Shown: piece by piece, positions 1 to 7,408 of the stretch | How the letters are laid out: the number at the start of each line of letters is the position of its first letter | Position numbering within the stretch: the stretch's first letter is position 1 | Source: Candidatus Heimdallarchaeota archaeon | Lineage (GTDB): Archaea > Asgardarchaeota > Heimdallarchaeia > Heimdallarchaeales > Heimdallarchaeaceae | Length of the DNA: 8,731 bases | NCBI GenBank assembly: GCA_016839985.1 | Contig: JAEOTG010000240.1 | Coordinates: forward strand, 1-8,731 | Reading direction: 5' to 3' | Translations under genes and position numbers: made by a program | Notes under the pieces: generated by a model | Told to the model about the DNA's origin: nothing | What the model saw: only the letters and a program-made list of their open reading frames with translations | The model's database searches: none

Positions 1-249
1 CAAGAATTCTTTGGTTTCTTTATTTTCAATTGCAAAAACAAATGCGTTCATGTTCTTTCTTCTCTGATGAACATTATTTATCCAATCCTCTTCCATCATG
101 CTGGACATAGGAAGAATATTGCCAAGAAAAACTCTAGATTCATATGTGTTCCAATGTTTCATAATTTCTTCAACATCAGATTTCTCTATGGCTCTCAATT
201 GAATTTTATCTCCAATAAAAGGAGATCCCTTTTCAAGAATTTCTTTCAT
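1..249 (-). CDS. GNAT-family N-acetyltransferase, RimJ/RimL-like (N-terminal part only)
   Basis: Reading the minus strand from the ATG at 249 gives 83 uninterrupted residues to the window edge, so the C-terminal part (including the acetyl-CoA binding motif) is missing. The visible part has the usual start of RimJ/RimL-type acetyltransferases: a strand with IQLRAIEKSDVEEI (about residues 16-29), then a helix with MKHWN, then an ESRVFLG stretch, a helix with EEDWINNV, and the strand NAFVFAIEN (about 69-77). Members of this family transfer acetyl groups from acetyl-CoA to protein N-termini or small amines; the substrate cannot be told. The ATG at 249 is the first ATG after an in-frame stop at 283-285. 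No Shine-Dalgarno site is visible. It is transcribed away from the ABC operon. The family call is fairly firm, the function is not. Confidence 0.8.
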   Translation of the reverse strand, partial: MKEILEKGSPFIGDKIQLRAIEKSDVEEIMKHWNTYESRVFLGNILPMSSMMEEDWINNVHQRRKNMNAFVFAIENKETKEFL

Positions 250-321
250 AAAATTTGACTTTATATCTAACTTAAGAATTTTTAGTTTTCAAAGAAGATT
301 TTTAAAAAATTAACATAAATA

Positions 322-333
322 ATATTTTAAATA
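322..333 (+). promoter_or_regulatory. Candidate TATA box of the ABC transporter operon
   Basis: ATATTTTAAATA is a good archaeal TATA-box match. With the usual 25-30 bp to the start site, transcription would begin near 352-360, giving a 25-30 nt leader with room for the GGTGA ribosome binding site at 375-379. The block at 298-310 is an alternative that would give a longer leader. Confidence 0.45.
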
Positions 334-374
334 CCATAATAGAATATTAATTTCATTGAGGTTCATTAAAGTAA

Positions 375-379
375 GGTGA
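375..379 (+). promoter_or_regulatory. Ribosome binding site GGTGA that fixes the permease start
   Basis: GGTGA matches the archaeal anti-Shine-Dalgarno core and lies 5 nt before the ATG at 385. The in-frame GTG at 376 lies inside this site, so it is unlikely to be the start; the ATG at 385 is preferred. Confidence 0.7.
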
Positions 380-384
380 ATAGT

Positions 385-3300
385 ATGAGTTATATTGCAA
401 CTCTTATTCAAAAAACATTCAAACGAAGACTGGGGAAGAATATTGGTACATTAATTGCCATTTCTTTAGGTGTTAGTTTAATGGTAGGAGTTCAGATTAC
501 TATCACAAGCTTTGCTACAGAAGCAATTGATTTCTTTGTTGAAGCAATTGGGGAAAATGATATTATTATTACAGGATTTAGTTTCCCAATCTCAAATTAT
601 CAAAATATTGTTGATAAAATTGATTCATCTCCAATAAATTATACAGCTCTAAACATTCGGATTTCACAGAGTGTGGCAATATATAATCTAGAGTCAGGAG
701 AATTAGAAAAAGGTGTTAGCTATACAGGAATAGAGCTAGATGAAGATCCAGTTTTTGGGTCATTCTATGATACAAATGGTTCAAAGATAACTCAATCGGA
801 ACTTTCAAACATATTTTCAAATGAAACAAATATTATGATTAGCGAAAATTTCGCAGAAGAACTGAATGTAACACTTAATTCTGTAATGAAAGTAAGAGTT
901 GGAGAGCTTAATTCAACAGCTCTTCTATTTGACTACAAAACATTTGATGTAACAGTTGCCGAATTAGTTAAGGAGGAAGGAAAAGGAAAGGAACTTGGAG
1001 GAAGAACAATTTGGACAAGCATTGAAAACATGCGATCAATTGTTGGTTTTGGACCAAATGAATGTAGCGAAATTAGTATAGCACTAAGTGGTAATCATGA
1101 AGAATTTCCTGTTACTAATGAGTATGCAAAAGAAGTTGAAGATGAGCTCATAGAACTGTTAGAAGGGGACAATGTAATTGTAATAGCTTTTCGGGCTTTA
1201 ATATTAGAAACAGCTGATGAAGTCCTGCAAGATGTACTTCTTGCATTTAATTTATTTGGGGCTCTTATTATTTTCTCTGGTGTATTGCTATTAGTAAATA
1301 TCCAACTTATACAAGTTGAGGATCGTATAAACCAATTAGGTATTCTTAGAGCTATTGGAGCAAGAAGAAGAGAGATTATTAGAATGATATTGCTAGAGTC
1401 TGCAATTTTAGGTCTCTTGGGTTCATTCTTAGGTGTTGCAGGTGGGTACGGTATGTCAAGATTTCTTGTTTGGCAAATTGGTAAAACCTTCTTTGATGGT
1501 GAAGCTATTTTACAACCTATTGTAACTTGGGGAGCAATTGGATACTCACTTGCTATTGGATTAATCTTGGCAATTGGAGCTGGAATTTTCCCTGCAATTC
1601 GAGCATCAAGAGTTGATGTGATTGAAGTCATTAGAGGAATAAAGAAAGTAAGTAGGAAAAAAGCAGGCAATGTTACTCTAGCAGTAGGAATAGCTTTCAT
1701 CCTTGCAGGAATTAGCGTTTTTACGACTCATTTGTTAATTTTTGATTCATTTTTCACCGCAGCTGGATGGAATACAGCGATAGAACAATGGACGTTTATG
1801 GGAGCTTCTGCGGGAATTCTATTGGGTGTTAGTATTCTGCTAGGATATTTCTTCTCTAAGAAAATAATGAGTAATGGCATTGGTTTAACATTTATTGTAA
1901 TTGCAGTTTTAATGTTATTATTATCTTTACCACAATTAACCGACTTAAGAGAGAATAACAAGATTTTGATTACTCTAGCTATAGTTCTCGCTTTAGGTAC
2001 AATTATATGGGTAGGAGTTAATCTTTCAGCTGTTACAAATTTCATAAGAAATATATTATACAAAACTAGAATGAGAAAGGGTGTTTCTTTAATAGCAAGC
2101 AAGTACATGACTTCAAAAGCGATAAGAAGCACCTTAACGTTTGGAATATTCACTCTCGTTTTAACAATGAATATTTTTGCAAGTGTATACCAATCAACAT
2201 TTGCTTATAACACACTAGAATCTGTTGAATTCTTGAGTGGAGGAGCGTCAATATTTGTTGAATTAGATACACCAGTTTCAAACATATCCTTGGTTAATGT
2301 TGAAGAAGATTTATACCAAGTTGATAATTCAATCACTAACGTTCAAGGTATAAATTCAACACTTGCATTCATACAAACGGATGAAGATGTAGAAGACTTA
2401 GAAATACCGTCAGATTTCTTCCCAAGTGTAATAGATCTTATCTATAATGATACATTTAAAACAGGTGATGATTACACATTTGATTTTATTTTTGAACAGT
2501 CAGTTACTCAATTAAATGATAAATATAAACCAGCTGCATCTGAAAGCTATCAACTTGAATATAGTCATGAAATATGGGATTTCTTCTACAATAGAACAAA
2601 ATTCAACAAAGAAGGTTTTATTGATGATGAAAATGGTCTTCCAACAGTTATTTCAACAAGTATGATATTCTTACCTGGTGATGTTTTTAATCTTACCAAT
2701 TTCTATGGAAATCCAACAGAAGTAATAGTTTTAGCAACTATGCGTTTGTATCCTTTTAGTATAAGTAGCAGTTTTCCAGCTCTGCTTATTACTCCAGATT
2801 TGTATCCATTTTTATATCTCAACTTCGCTCTCTACCCAAAACACACAAAATATCTTGTAAGTACTAATGAAGATTTCAGAACTGGAAGAAACTCTATAAT
2901 TGCAGAAGAAATTGAAGAATTCTTTAATGGTAATGATTCTGTTTTGATTCAAACAGAAGACTTTGTTGCAGCTTCAGCAACAAATGTTTGGGATGAAATG
3001 CTGGAAATAGTTGACTTTCAAGTAAGAACATTCGATTTTATGCAGTATTTCGTCAGTTTTGGTTTAGTTGTTGGAGCTCTAGGTATGGTAATTATTGCAG
3101 TAAGAAATGTATCTGAAAGACGTAGAGAAATAGGTATGATGAGAGCAAGTGGATATAAAAAACGTCAAATTATAGGTTCAATAATGATAGAATTGTTTAT
3201 CTTAGCTATACTTGGTTTAGTTATGGGTATAATAAATAGCATATTACTAGGTTGGGCTTTAGCTAGGGTGTTTGACTGGTTATTAATAATACCAGTTGTG

Positions 3301-3414
3301 AGAGTGCTAATATATACAGGAATAATGATAGGAATAGCACTTCTAGCTTCAATAATTCCAGGGATAAGAGCAAGTCAAATTACTCCTGCAGAATCAATTA
3401 GGTATGTTGGGTGA
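385..3414 (+). CDS. Duplicated FtsX/MacB-type ABC transporter permease
   Basis: A 1009-residue membrane protein made of two FtsX (DUF214) units in one chain. Unit 1: TM about 21-43, an extracytoplasmic MacB-like domain about 44-284, then three TMs (about 285-310, 335-362, 383-407). Four further hydrophobic segments follow (about 431-453, 469-491, 498-516, 526-549). Unit 2: TM about 583-603, a second extracytoplasmic domain about 604-885, then three TMs (about 886-906, 931-958, 974-994). The cytoplasmic coupling-loop motif occurs twice, QLGILRAIGA (317-326) and EIGMMRASGY (915-924), as does the closing motif PAIRAS (403-408) and PGIRAS (992-997). The two outer domains carry about eleven N-x-S/T sequons, compatible with archaeal N-glycosylation. 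It heads an operon with two ATPases. Family members do not import; they extrude lipoproteins, lipids, peptides or drugs, or act mechanically. The substrate is unknown. Confidence 0.95.
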   Translation: MSYIATLIQKTFKRRLGKNIGTLIAISLGVSLMVGVQITITSFATEAIDFFVEAIGENDIIITGFSFPISNYQNIVDKIDSSPINYTALNIRISQSVAIYNLESGELEKGVSYTGIELDEDPVFGSFYDTNGSKITQSELSNIFSNETNIMISENFAEELNVTLNSVMKVRVGELNSTALLFDYKTFDVTVAELVKEEGKGKELGGRTIWTSIENMRSIVGFGPNECSEISIALSGNHEEFPVTNEYAKEVEDELIELLEGDNVIVIAFRALILETADEVLQDVLLAFNLFGALIIFSGVLLLVNIQLIQVEDRINQLGILRAIGARRREIIRMILLESAILGLLGSFLGVAGGYGMSRFLVWQIGKTFFDGEAILQPIVTWGAIGYSLAIGLILAIGAGIFPAIRASRVDVIEVIRGIKKVSRKKAGNVTLAVGIAFILAGISVFTTHLLIFDSFFTAAGWNTAIEQWTFMGASAGILLGVSILLGYFFSKKIMSNGIGLTFIVIAVLMLLLSLPQLTDLRENNKILITLAIVLALGTIIWVGVNLSAVTNFIRNILYKTRMRKGVSLIASKYMTSKAIRSTLTFGIFTLVLTMNIFASVYQSTFAYNTLESVEFLSGGASIFVELDTPVSNISLVNVEEDLYQVDNSITNVQGINSTLAFIQTDEDVEDLEIPSDFFPSVIDLIYNDTFKTGDDYTFDFIFEQSVTQLNDKYKPAASESYQLEYSHEIWDFFYNRTKFNKEGFIDDENGLPTVISTSMIFLPGDVFNLTNFYGNPTEVIVLATMRLYPFSISSSFPALLITPDLYPFLYLNFALYPKHTKYLVSTNEDFRTGRNSIIAEEIEEFFNGNDSVLIQTEDFVAASATNVWDEMLEIVDFQVRTFDFMQYFVSFGLVVGALGMVIIAVRNVSERRREIGMMRASGYKKRQIIGSIMIELFILAILGLVMGIINSILLGWALARVFDWLLIIPVVRVLIYTGIMIGIALLASIIPGIRASQITPAESIRYVG

Positions 3415-3415
3415 T
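3410..3415 (+). promoter_or_regulatory. Ribosome binding site GGTGAT overlapping the permease stop
   Basis: GGTGAT contains the permease TGA stop (3412-3414) and lies 6 nt before the ATG at 3422. This couples translation of the ATPase to the permease. It also argues that the upstream in-frame ATG at 3404, which has no such site in front of it, is not the start. Confidence 0.7.
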
Positions 3416-3421
3416 ATAAAG

Positions 3422-4123
3422 ATGAAGGATGATATTATAGTTAAAACAGAAAATCTCCATAAGATATATGCTCAAGATACACCAATGGAAGTTCATGCTT
3501 TAAGGGGTATTGATATAGAAATAAAGAGAGGAGAAATGGTTGGAATCATGGGACCGTCAGGTTGTGGAAAAACAACTCTATTGAATCTTCTTGGAGGAAT
3601 AGATCAACCCACACACGGTAAAATATACATTGAAAATCAAGACATAAGCTTACTAACTGATATTGAGATGACAAATTTTAGATTAAGAAATATTGGTTAT
3701 ATTTTCCAGTTATTCAACCTCTTTGAATTTTTGTCTGCACTTGAGAATACAGTTCTTCCATTATTATTAACAGAAACTACTCGTTTAGAAGCTGAAGAAG
3801 AAGCAAAAATGATGCTTCGACAAATGGGCATAGGAGATAAAATCTATCATCTCCCAAATGAATTAAGTGGGGGAGAACAACAACGTGTGGCTGTTTCTAG
3901 AGCACTGTTAATGTCTCCAGCAATAATATTAGGAGATGAACCTACAGGGGATCTCGATCAAGATACATCTACTGAAATAATGAATCTTTTTGTATCTATA
4001 AATGAAAATTACAAACAAACATTCCTTGTTGTTACTCATTCGGAATATATCGCTAGTTTTTGTCATAGAATCATAAGAATAGTTGATGGAGAAATAGTAG
4101 ATTATGGAGGTGGAAAGAAATGA
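3422..4123 (+). CDS. ABC transporter ATP-binding protein, LolD/MacB/FtsE type
   Basis: A compact 233-residue ATPase that should power the upstream permease from the cytoplasmic face. All nucleotide-binding motifs are intact: Walker A GPSGCGKTT (44-52), Q-loop Gln96, signature LSGGEQQRV (148-156), Walker B with ILGDEPTGDLD (169-179) and catalytic Glu173, and the H-loop His206. The GDEPTGDLD version of Walker B and the length are typical of the LolD/MacB/FtsE/SalX group, which pairs with FtsX-type permeases. The start at 3422 is chosen because GGTGAT sits just upstream; starting at the ATG at 3404 would add six residues (MLGDIK) and overlap the permease by 11 nt. The stop overlaps the next gene's ATG (ATGA). 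Nothing suggests it is inactive, so it could act as a homodimer or pair with the ATPase domain of the next gene. Confidence 0.95.
   Translation: MKDDIIVKTENLHKIYAQDTPMEVHALRGIDIEIKRGEMVGIMGPSGCGKTTLLNLLGGIDQPTHGKIYIENQDISLLTDIEMTNFRLRNIGYIFQLFNLFEFLSALENTVLPLLLTETTRLEAEEEAKMMLRQMGIGDKIYHLPNELSGGEQQRVAVSRALLMSPAIILGDEPTGDLDQDTSTEIMNLFVSINENYKQTFLVVTHSEYIASFCHRIIRIVDGEIVDYGGGKK
4106..4113 (+). promoter_or_regulatory. Strong ribosome binding site GGAGGTGG for the fused ATPase gene
   Basis: GGAGGTGG, within the last codons of the first ATPase gene, lies 6 nt before the ATG at 4120. It is the strongest Shine-Dalgarno match in the window and fixes the start of a protein whose long N-terminus might otherwise be doubted. 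Confidence 0.75.
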
Positions 4124-5982
4124 CACAAGAGATTATAACTACTACAGAATTTCAAACAAATCAAGTCGAACTAACTATTGGAATTCTCATTAACAAACTT
4201 AACCGAGATTCATTACTTGTACTCATTAGAAAATTCAAGAAATATCTATCAAGAAAATTAAAAGCTTCATCTTTCAAAACTCAAGAGGTAAACACCTTCT
4301 TATTCATAACTTGTGACTTTCCTTTAGAACATGTTGAGCATCAAGAACAAAGAAAGAACGTGGTAAATCAAGTTGAGCAATTACTTCAAAATTATTGCCA
4401 AAATGAATGCTCATTATATGCTAAGAAGATTCGTCAAAATATCGAGATTAAAGATATAACTAAAATGCTTACTCAACTTGTCAAGAATTCAAAATCTGAA
4501 AATATCCCGGATTTAGTCAAACAAATTGAAGAAAAAGCAAATGATATTGATGACAGAGTTGTAAAACATGTAAGTGATGTTCTACTTAATAGTTTTATAA
4601 CAATTTGGGATTTTCCTAAAGAACATGCAGATATAATAATGATGCCAGATCTCATTCTAAAAAGAGAAGTTGACGACAAGGAGAGTAACATTCCACTAAG
4701 AACAATATCAGAAAATCTTGCAATAATGCAATTTGGAAAAACATGTATTAATAACTTAAATCCGATGTTAGAATCAGCTGAAGACGCAATTAAGTTATTA
4801 GAAAAACAATTCACAGATAAGGATTATGTTTCAAAAATAGAAAGAGAAATGAGTGATAAACTATGGAGAATATTACGTGTAGTTTTTGGGTTATTATCCT
4901 CAACACAACAAGTAGTCTCTATCTTGCATAAACAAATTAAAAGGATATCAGAAGTTAGAGTAGATTTAATAAAACAAGTGGAGAAATTGGATTATAGTCC
5001 TCTAATGGATTATTTAATGCTGCTTGAGAGTACTATTATCTGTGATGATTATATCTCAAAACTAAATTTCATTCAGAAGAGAGTGAAACACACTTATCAG
5101 ATTTTATTAGAGATTATTAATAAATTCAAAGATGTTCCAGATATTCAAAGTCCCGATGTTAATGAGCTTGCAAAAATAATTATTCAAACATTGGCAGAAA
5201 TTCAACTACTGAAGTTTTATTCTGATAAATTTAGAGATTTAGCTTACTTTCAAACAATCCCAACTGAAATTAGTCATGAGAAAGAAGCTGAAATAGAAAT
5301 ATCTCCTGATATAATACTCAAAGGAGTTTCTCTATTCAAAACATATAGATTATTAGGATCGACAGTCTATGCTTTAAGGGGAGTAGATTTAGAGCTGAAA
5401 AAAGGAGAAATAATATCAATTGTTGGTCCTTCAGGAAGTGGAAAAACCACCTTACTAAATCTTCTATCTGGTTTGGATACTCCTAGTAGAGGGGCTGTTT
5501 TTCTGTTAGGTAAGAATATTGATCTTTTATCAGATTCAGAATTATCTATGTTTAGAAGAAAGAATATGGGTTTTATTTTTCAATACTATAATCTAATACC
5601 TCAATTGACAGTTCTTGAAAATATCATGTTACCTGGATTAATGGCAGGTCGAAATAGAAGAGAAGTTAGAAAAAGAGCATTGGAATTAATTGAAGAAGTT
5701 GAACTAGAAAGGTTTCAAAATCAGTTTCCAATCAAACTAAGTGGAGGTCAACTTCAAAGAGTAACAATAGCAAGAGCAATGATCAACGATCCTGCAGTTC
5801 TTTTTGCGGATGAGCCTACTGGAGATTTAGACTCACAAACAGGACAAAAAGTAATAGAGCTAATTAGTAGGTTTTCTAAAGAGAAAAATACTGCAGTTAT
5901 TCTAGTAACTCATGATTTAGAAATGACAAAAGTCAGTGACCAAATTATAAATATCCAAGATGGAAAGATTTTAGCTGATTAA
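4120..5982 (+). CDS. ABC ATPase with a ~390-residue unrecognised helical N-terminal region
   Basis: This 620-residue protein ends in a complete LolD/MacB-type ATPase domain (about 397-620): Walker A GPSGSGKTT (436-444), Q-loop Gln488, signature LSGGQLQRV (540-548), Walker B LFADEPTGDLD (561-571) with catalytic Glu565, and H-loop His598. The first 390 or so residues match no family I recognise. They look soluble, rich in Lys, Glu, Ile and Leu, mostly helical with coiled-coil-like stretches (about 75-150 and 215-375), and have no transmembrane segment or signal peptide. A DFPxEH motif occurs twice (66-71 and 164-169), each after a similar FIT segment, which hints at an internal duplication. The ATG overlaps the previous stop as ATGA and has a strong ribosome binding site, so the long form is the natural product. 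As the third gene of the operon it probably supplies the second ATPase of the transporter, with the extra region as a regulatory or partner-binding module (inference). Confidence 0.9.
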   Translation: MTQEIITTTEFQTNQVELTIGILINKLNRDSLLVLIRKFKKYLSRKLKASSFKTQEVNTFLFITCDFPLEHVEHQEQRKNVVNQVEQLLQNYCQNECSLYAKKIRQNIEIKDITKMLTQLVKNSKSENIPDLVKQIEEKANDIDDRVVKHVSDVLLNSFITIWDFPKEHADIIMMPDLILKREVDDKESNIPLRTISENLAIMQFGKTCINNLNPMLESAEDAIKLLEKQFTDKDYVSKIEREMSDKLWRILRVVFGLLSSTQQVVSILHKQIKRISEVRVDLIKQVEKLDYSPLMDYLMLLESTIICDDYISKLNFIQKRVKHTYQILLEIINKFKDVPDIQSPDVNELAKIIIQTLAEIQLLKFYSDKFRDLAYFQTIPTEISHEKEAEIEISPDIILKGVSLFKTYRLLGSTVYALRGVDLELKKGEIISIVGPSGSGKTTLLNLLSGLDTPSRGAVFLLGKNIDLLSDSELSMFRRKNMGFIFQYYNLIPQLTVLENIMLPGLMAGRNRREVRKRALELIEEVELERFQNQFPIKLSGGQLQRVTIARAMINDPAVLFADEPTGDLDSQTGQKVIELISRFSKEKNTAVILVTHDLEMTKVSDQIINIQDGKILAD

Positions 5983-7337
5983 ATTCTTCTTTTCTCAATT
6001 TTTTTAATTTTCTTCATCCATCTGTAAAATTTCTTTGTATTTTGAGGATAATTCTTTGATAGTTTCTTTATCCTTTCAGCAAGTAATAATCCCTTTGCAA
6101 CTTTTATGAGTAAAACTGGTTTTCTCAGTCCCTTAATAATTTTCTGAAAAATTGGTAATTTTACTGAATAATCTTCCATTATTGCATCTACGTCATTTTG
6201 GGAGATTATTTCTTTCTCGAATAAGAATGAGAAATCTCTAAAAGGAACTGAATTTAGTAATTTGTGAACTGCAATCCCTAATCCTCCATCATAACCGTAC
6301 ATATCCCACATCTTCACATTATAATCCCACAAAGCTTCTTCACTATAATCTTGATTTCTTATTGCTAGTTCTACTACTTCTGCAGCATAAAAACCACTTA
6401 GTAATGCAGGAGCATGTCCTTCTCCACTAATTGGATTTACTAAAGCTCCTGCATCTCCACAAGTGATAAAACCATTACTTACCATAGAATATAATGGTAA
6501 TCTTCCAGTTAAAGTATCACCTGCGGCGTCTATAATTTTCGCTTTCGGGAAAAATTTGTTTCGAAGTTGTTCACATATCTTTTTTGCACTGAATTGTTTA
6601 TTATAATCATTAATCAACCATCCAACACCTATATTTAGCTTCTTTTCTCCTTTTGAGAAAATCCAGAAATATCCTGGAGCTGGTAGCTCTTTGTGGTATT
6701 CAATTCTCATTTGTTTTTGGTAATTGTGAGGTTTAGGTACTTCGATTATTTCTAGATAAGAAACTATTATTTCTTTATTGTGCAGTTTTTTAGGAAACTT
6801 ATCTGAAACATCTTCTGTGATGTTTCTTCGTACAATACCTGTAACACCTGAACAATCTGCTACTATTTTCGCATAGATTTTTATTATCTTCCCATTCTCT
6901 TGACGGATTCTACAACCAACAACTTTGCCATCTTCAATAAGTGTATCAACAACTTTATGTTTTGGTTTGATTTCAACACATGGAAAATCCATCATTAATG
7001 TATTCAACAATCGTTGTCCATACTTCAATCTATCAACAGTTTGTGATGAATGATAGATTTTTAGTTCATAATCTAAAGTTGGTTGAAAATGAGCTGTGTC
7101 TAGTATCTCAGAGATTTCTTCTCCCCTCGGAGGATTAATTCCACAGAGCTCAAATAATATTCCTGCTGCTTTTAGCGAGAGTGCATCTCCACACGGTTTG
7201 TATCCAATCATTTTTTTTGTTTTTTGATCCACTAAAATACAAGAAATGTTTCTTTTGCCAAGATTTAATGCAAGACTGATACCTGCAGGTCCTGCACCAA
7301 CAATAAGAACATCAGTCTTTATATCTAAATCTAGCAT
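5979..7337 (-). CDS. Geranylgeranyl reductase family FAD-dependent protein
   Basis: A 452-residue flavoprotein of the family that saturates the isoprenoid chains of archaeal membrane lipids; it would act at the cytoplasmic membrane surface with FAD. The N-terminus has the Rossmann fingerprint VLIVGAGPAG (10-19) with an acidic end VD (36-37), followed by YKPCGDAL (46-53), the family's conserved Cys-Gly region. DCSG (161-164) precedes the second dinucleotide stretch. The substrate-side motif PGYFWIFSKG (221-230) and NIGVG (235-239) match the family's PGYxWxFPKG pattern, and ITCGDAGALVNPISGEG (291-307) is the FAD pyrophosphate and ribityl motif. The C-terminus is strongly basic (Lys-rich, about 420-452), fitting membrane contact. 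The length is usual for the longer archaeal members. Archaea often carry several paralogues, so the exact substrate (phospholipid, quinone or free chain) is open. It is convergent with the ABC operon, sharing TTAA at the stops, and diverges from the DinB-like gene. Confidence 0.9.
   Translation of the reverse strand: MLDLDIKTDVLIVGAGPAGISLALNLGKRNISCILVDQKTKKMIGYKPCGDALSLKAAGILFELCGINPPRGEEISEILDTAHFQPTLDYELKIYHSSQTVDRLKYGQRLLNTLMMDFPCVEIKPKHKVVDTLIEDGKVVGCRIRQENGKIIKIYAKIVADCSGVTGIVRRNITEDVSDKFPKKLHNKEIIVSYLEIIEVPKPHNYQKQMRIEYHKELPAPGYFWIFSKGEKKLNIGVGWLINDYNKQFSAKKICEQLRNKFFPKAKIIDAAGDTLTGRLPLYSMVSNGFITCGDAGALVNPISGEGHAPALLSGFYAAEVVELAIRNQDYSEEALWDYNVKMWDMYGYDGGLGIAVHKLLNSVPFRDFSFLFEKEIISQNDVDAIMEDYSVKLPIFQKIIKGLRKPVLLIKVAKGLLLAERIKKLSKNYPQNTKKFYRWMKKIKKIEKRRI
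5999..6011 (+). terminator. Candidate U-tract terminator of the ABC operon
   Basis: TTTTTTTAATTTT begins 17 nt after the operon's last stop codon. Archaeal RNA polymerase terminates at such T-runs without needing a hairpin. The tract lies inside the facing reductase gene, where it is the antisense of codons for its lysine-rich tail. Position and composition support it; no transcript end is known. Confidence 0.45.
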
Positions 7338-7359
7338 TCATTTTTCTTAATGGATAAGT

Positions 7360-7369
7360 AATTAAAAAT
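7360..7369 (-). promoter_or_regulatory. Candidate TATA box of the reductase gene (leaderless)
   Basis: On the minus strand this reads TTTTTAATTA and is centred about 28 bp before the ATG at 7337. That spacing places the start of transcription at or next to the start codon, and no Shine-Dalgarno site precedes the ATG, so a leaderless mRNA is likely. Confidence 0.5.
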
Positions 7370-7400
7370 CTTTCAGTAAGTTATTTTGAAAAACCTAGTT

Positions 7401-7408
7401 TTTAAATA
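7401..7408 (+). promoter_or_regulatory. Candidate TATA box of the DinB-like gene (leaderless)
   Basis: TTTAAATA is centred about 29 bp before the ATG at 7434, with a purine-rich stretch (GAAAAACC, 7388-7395) just upstream that could serve as a TFB recognition element. No ribosome binding site lies before the ATG, so the transcript probably begins at the start codon. Confidence 0.55.

Larger units (their letters stand above)
250..384. promoter_or_regulatory. Divergent promoter region between the acetyltransferase and the ABC operon
   Basis: This 135-bp gap separates two divergent genes, is very A+T rich and contains no credible ORF. It holds at least two TATA-like blocks: one at 298-310 (ATTTTTAAAAAAT, usable on either strand) and one at 322-333 (ATATTTTAAATA). 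No strong inverted repeat that could be an operator stood out by eye. Start sites are inferred from archaeal spacing rules, not observed. Confidence 0.55.

Noticed and set aside
67..258. Plus-strand open frame of 63 codons
   Set aside because: It overlaps the acetyltransferase N-terminus on the other strand, which has a recognisable fold pattern; this frame has none.
1095..1700. Long minus-strand open frame of 201 codons antisense to the permease
   Set aside because: It lies wholly within the well supported permease gene; its product is rich in Ser, Ile, Pro and Thr as expected for the antisense of a hydrophobic protein, with no family motif.
1728..2153. Minus-strand open frame of 141 codons with hydrophobic stretches
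   Set aside because: It is antisense to the central membrane segments of the permease; the hydrophobicity mirrors the coding strand, and no ribosome binding site was seen.
3404..3421. ATG at 3404 as the start of the first ATPase
   Set aside because: It would place the GGTGAT site inside the coding region and add six residues (MLGDIK) before the natural N-terminus; 3422 has proper spacing.
3929..4126. Minus-strand open frame across the end of the first ATPase gene
   Set aside because: It is antisense to the Walker B to H-loop coding region and has no recognisable features.
4473..4814. Minus-strand open frame of 113 codons inside the fused ATPase gene
   Set aside because: It is antisense to the helical N-terminal region, with Ser-rich composition typical of shadow frames.
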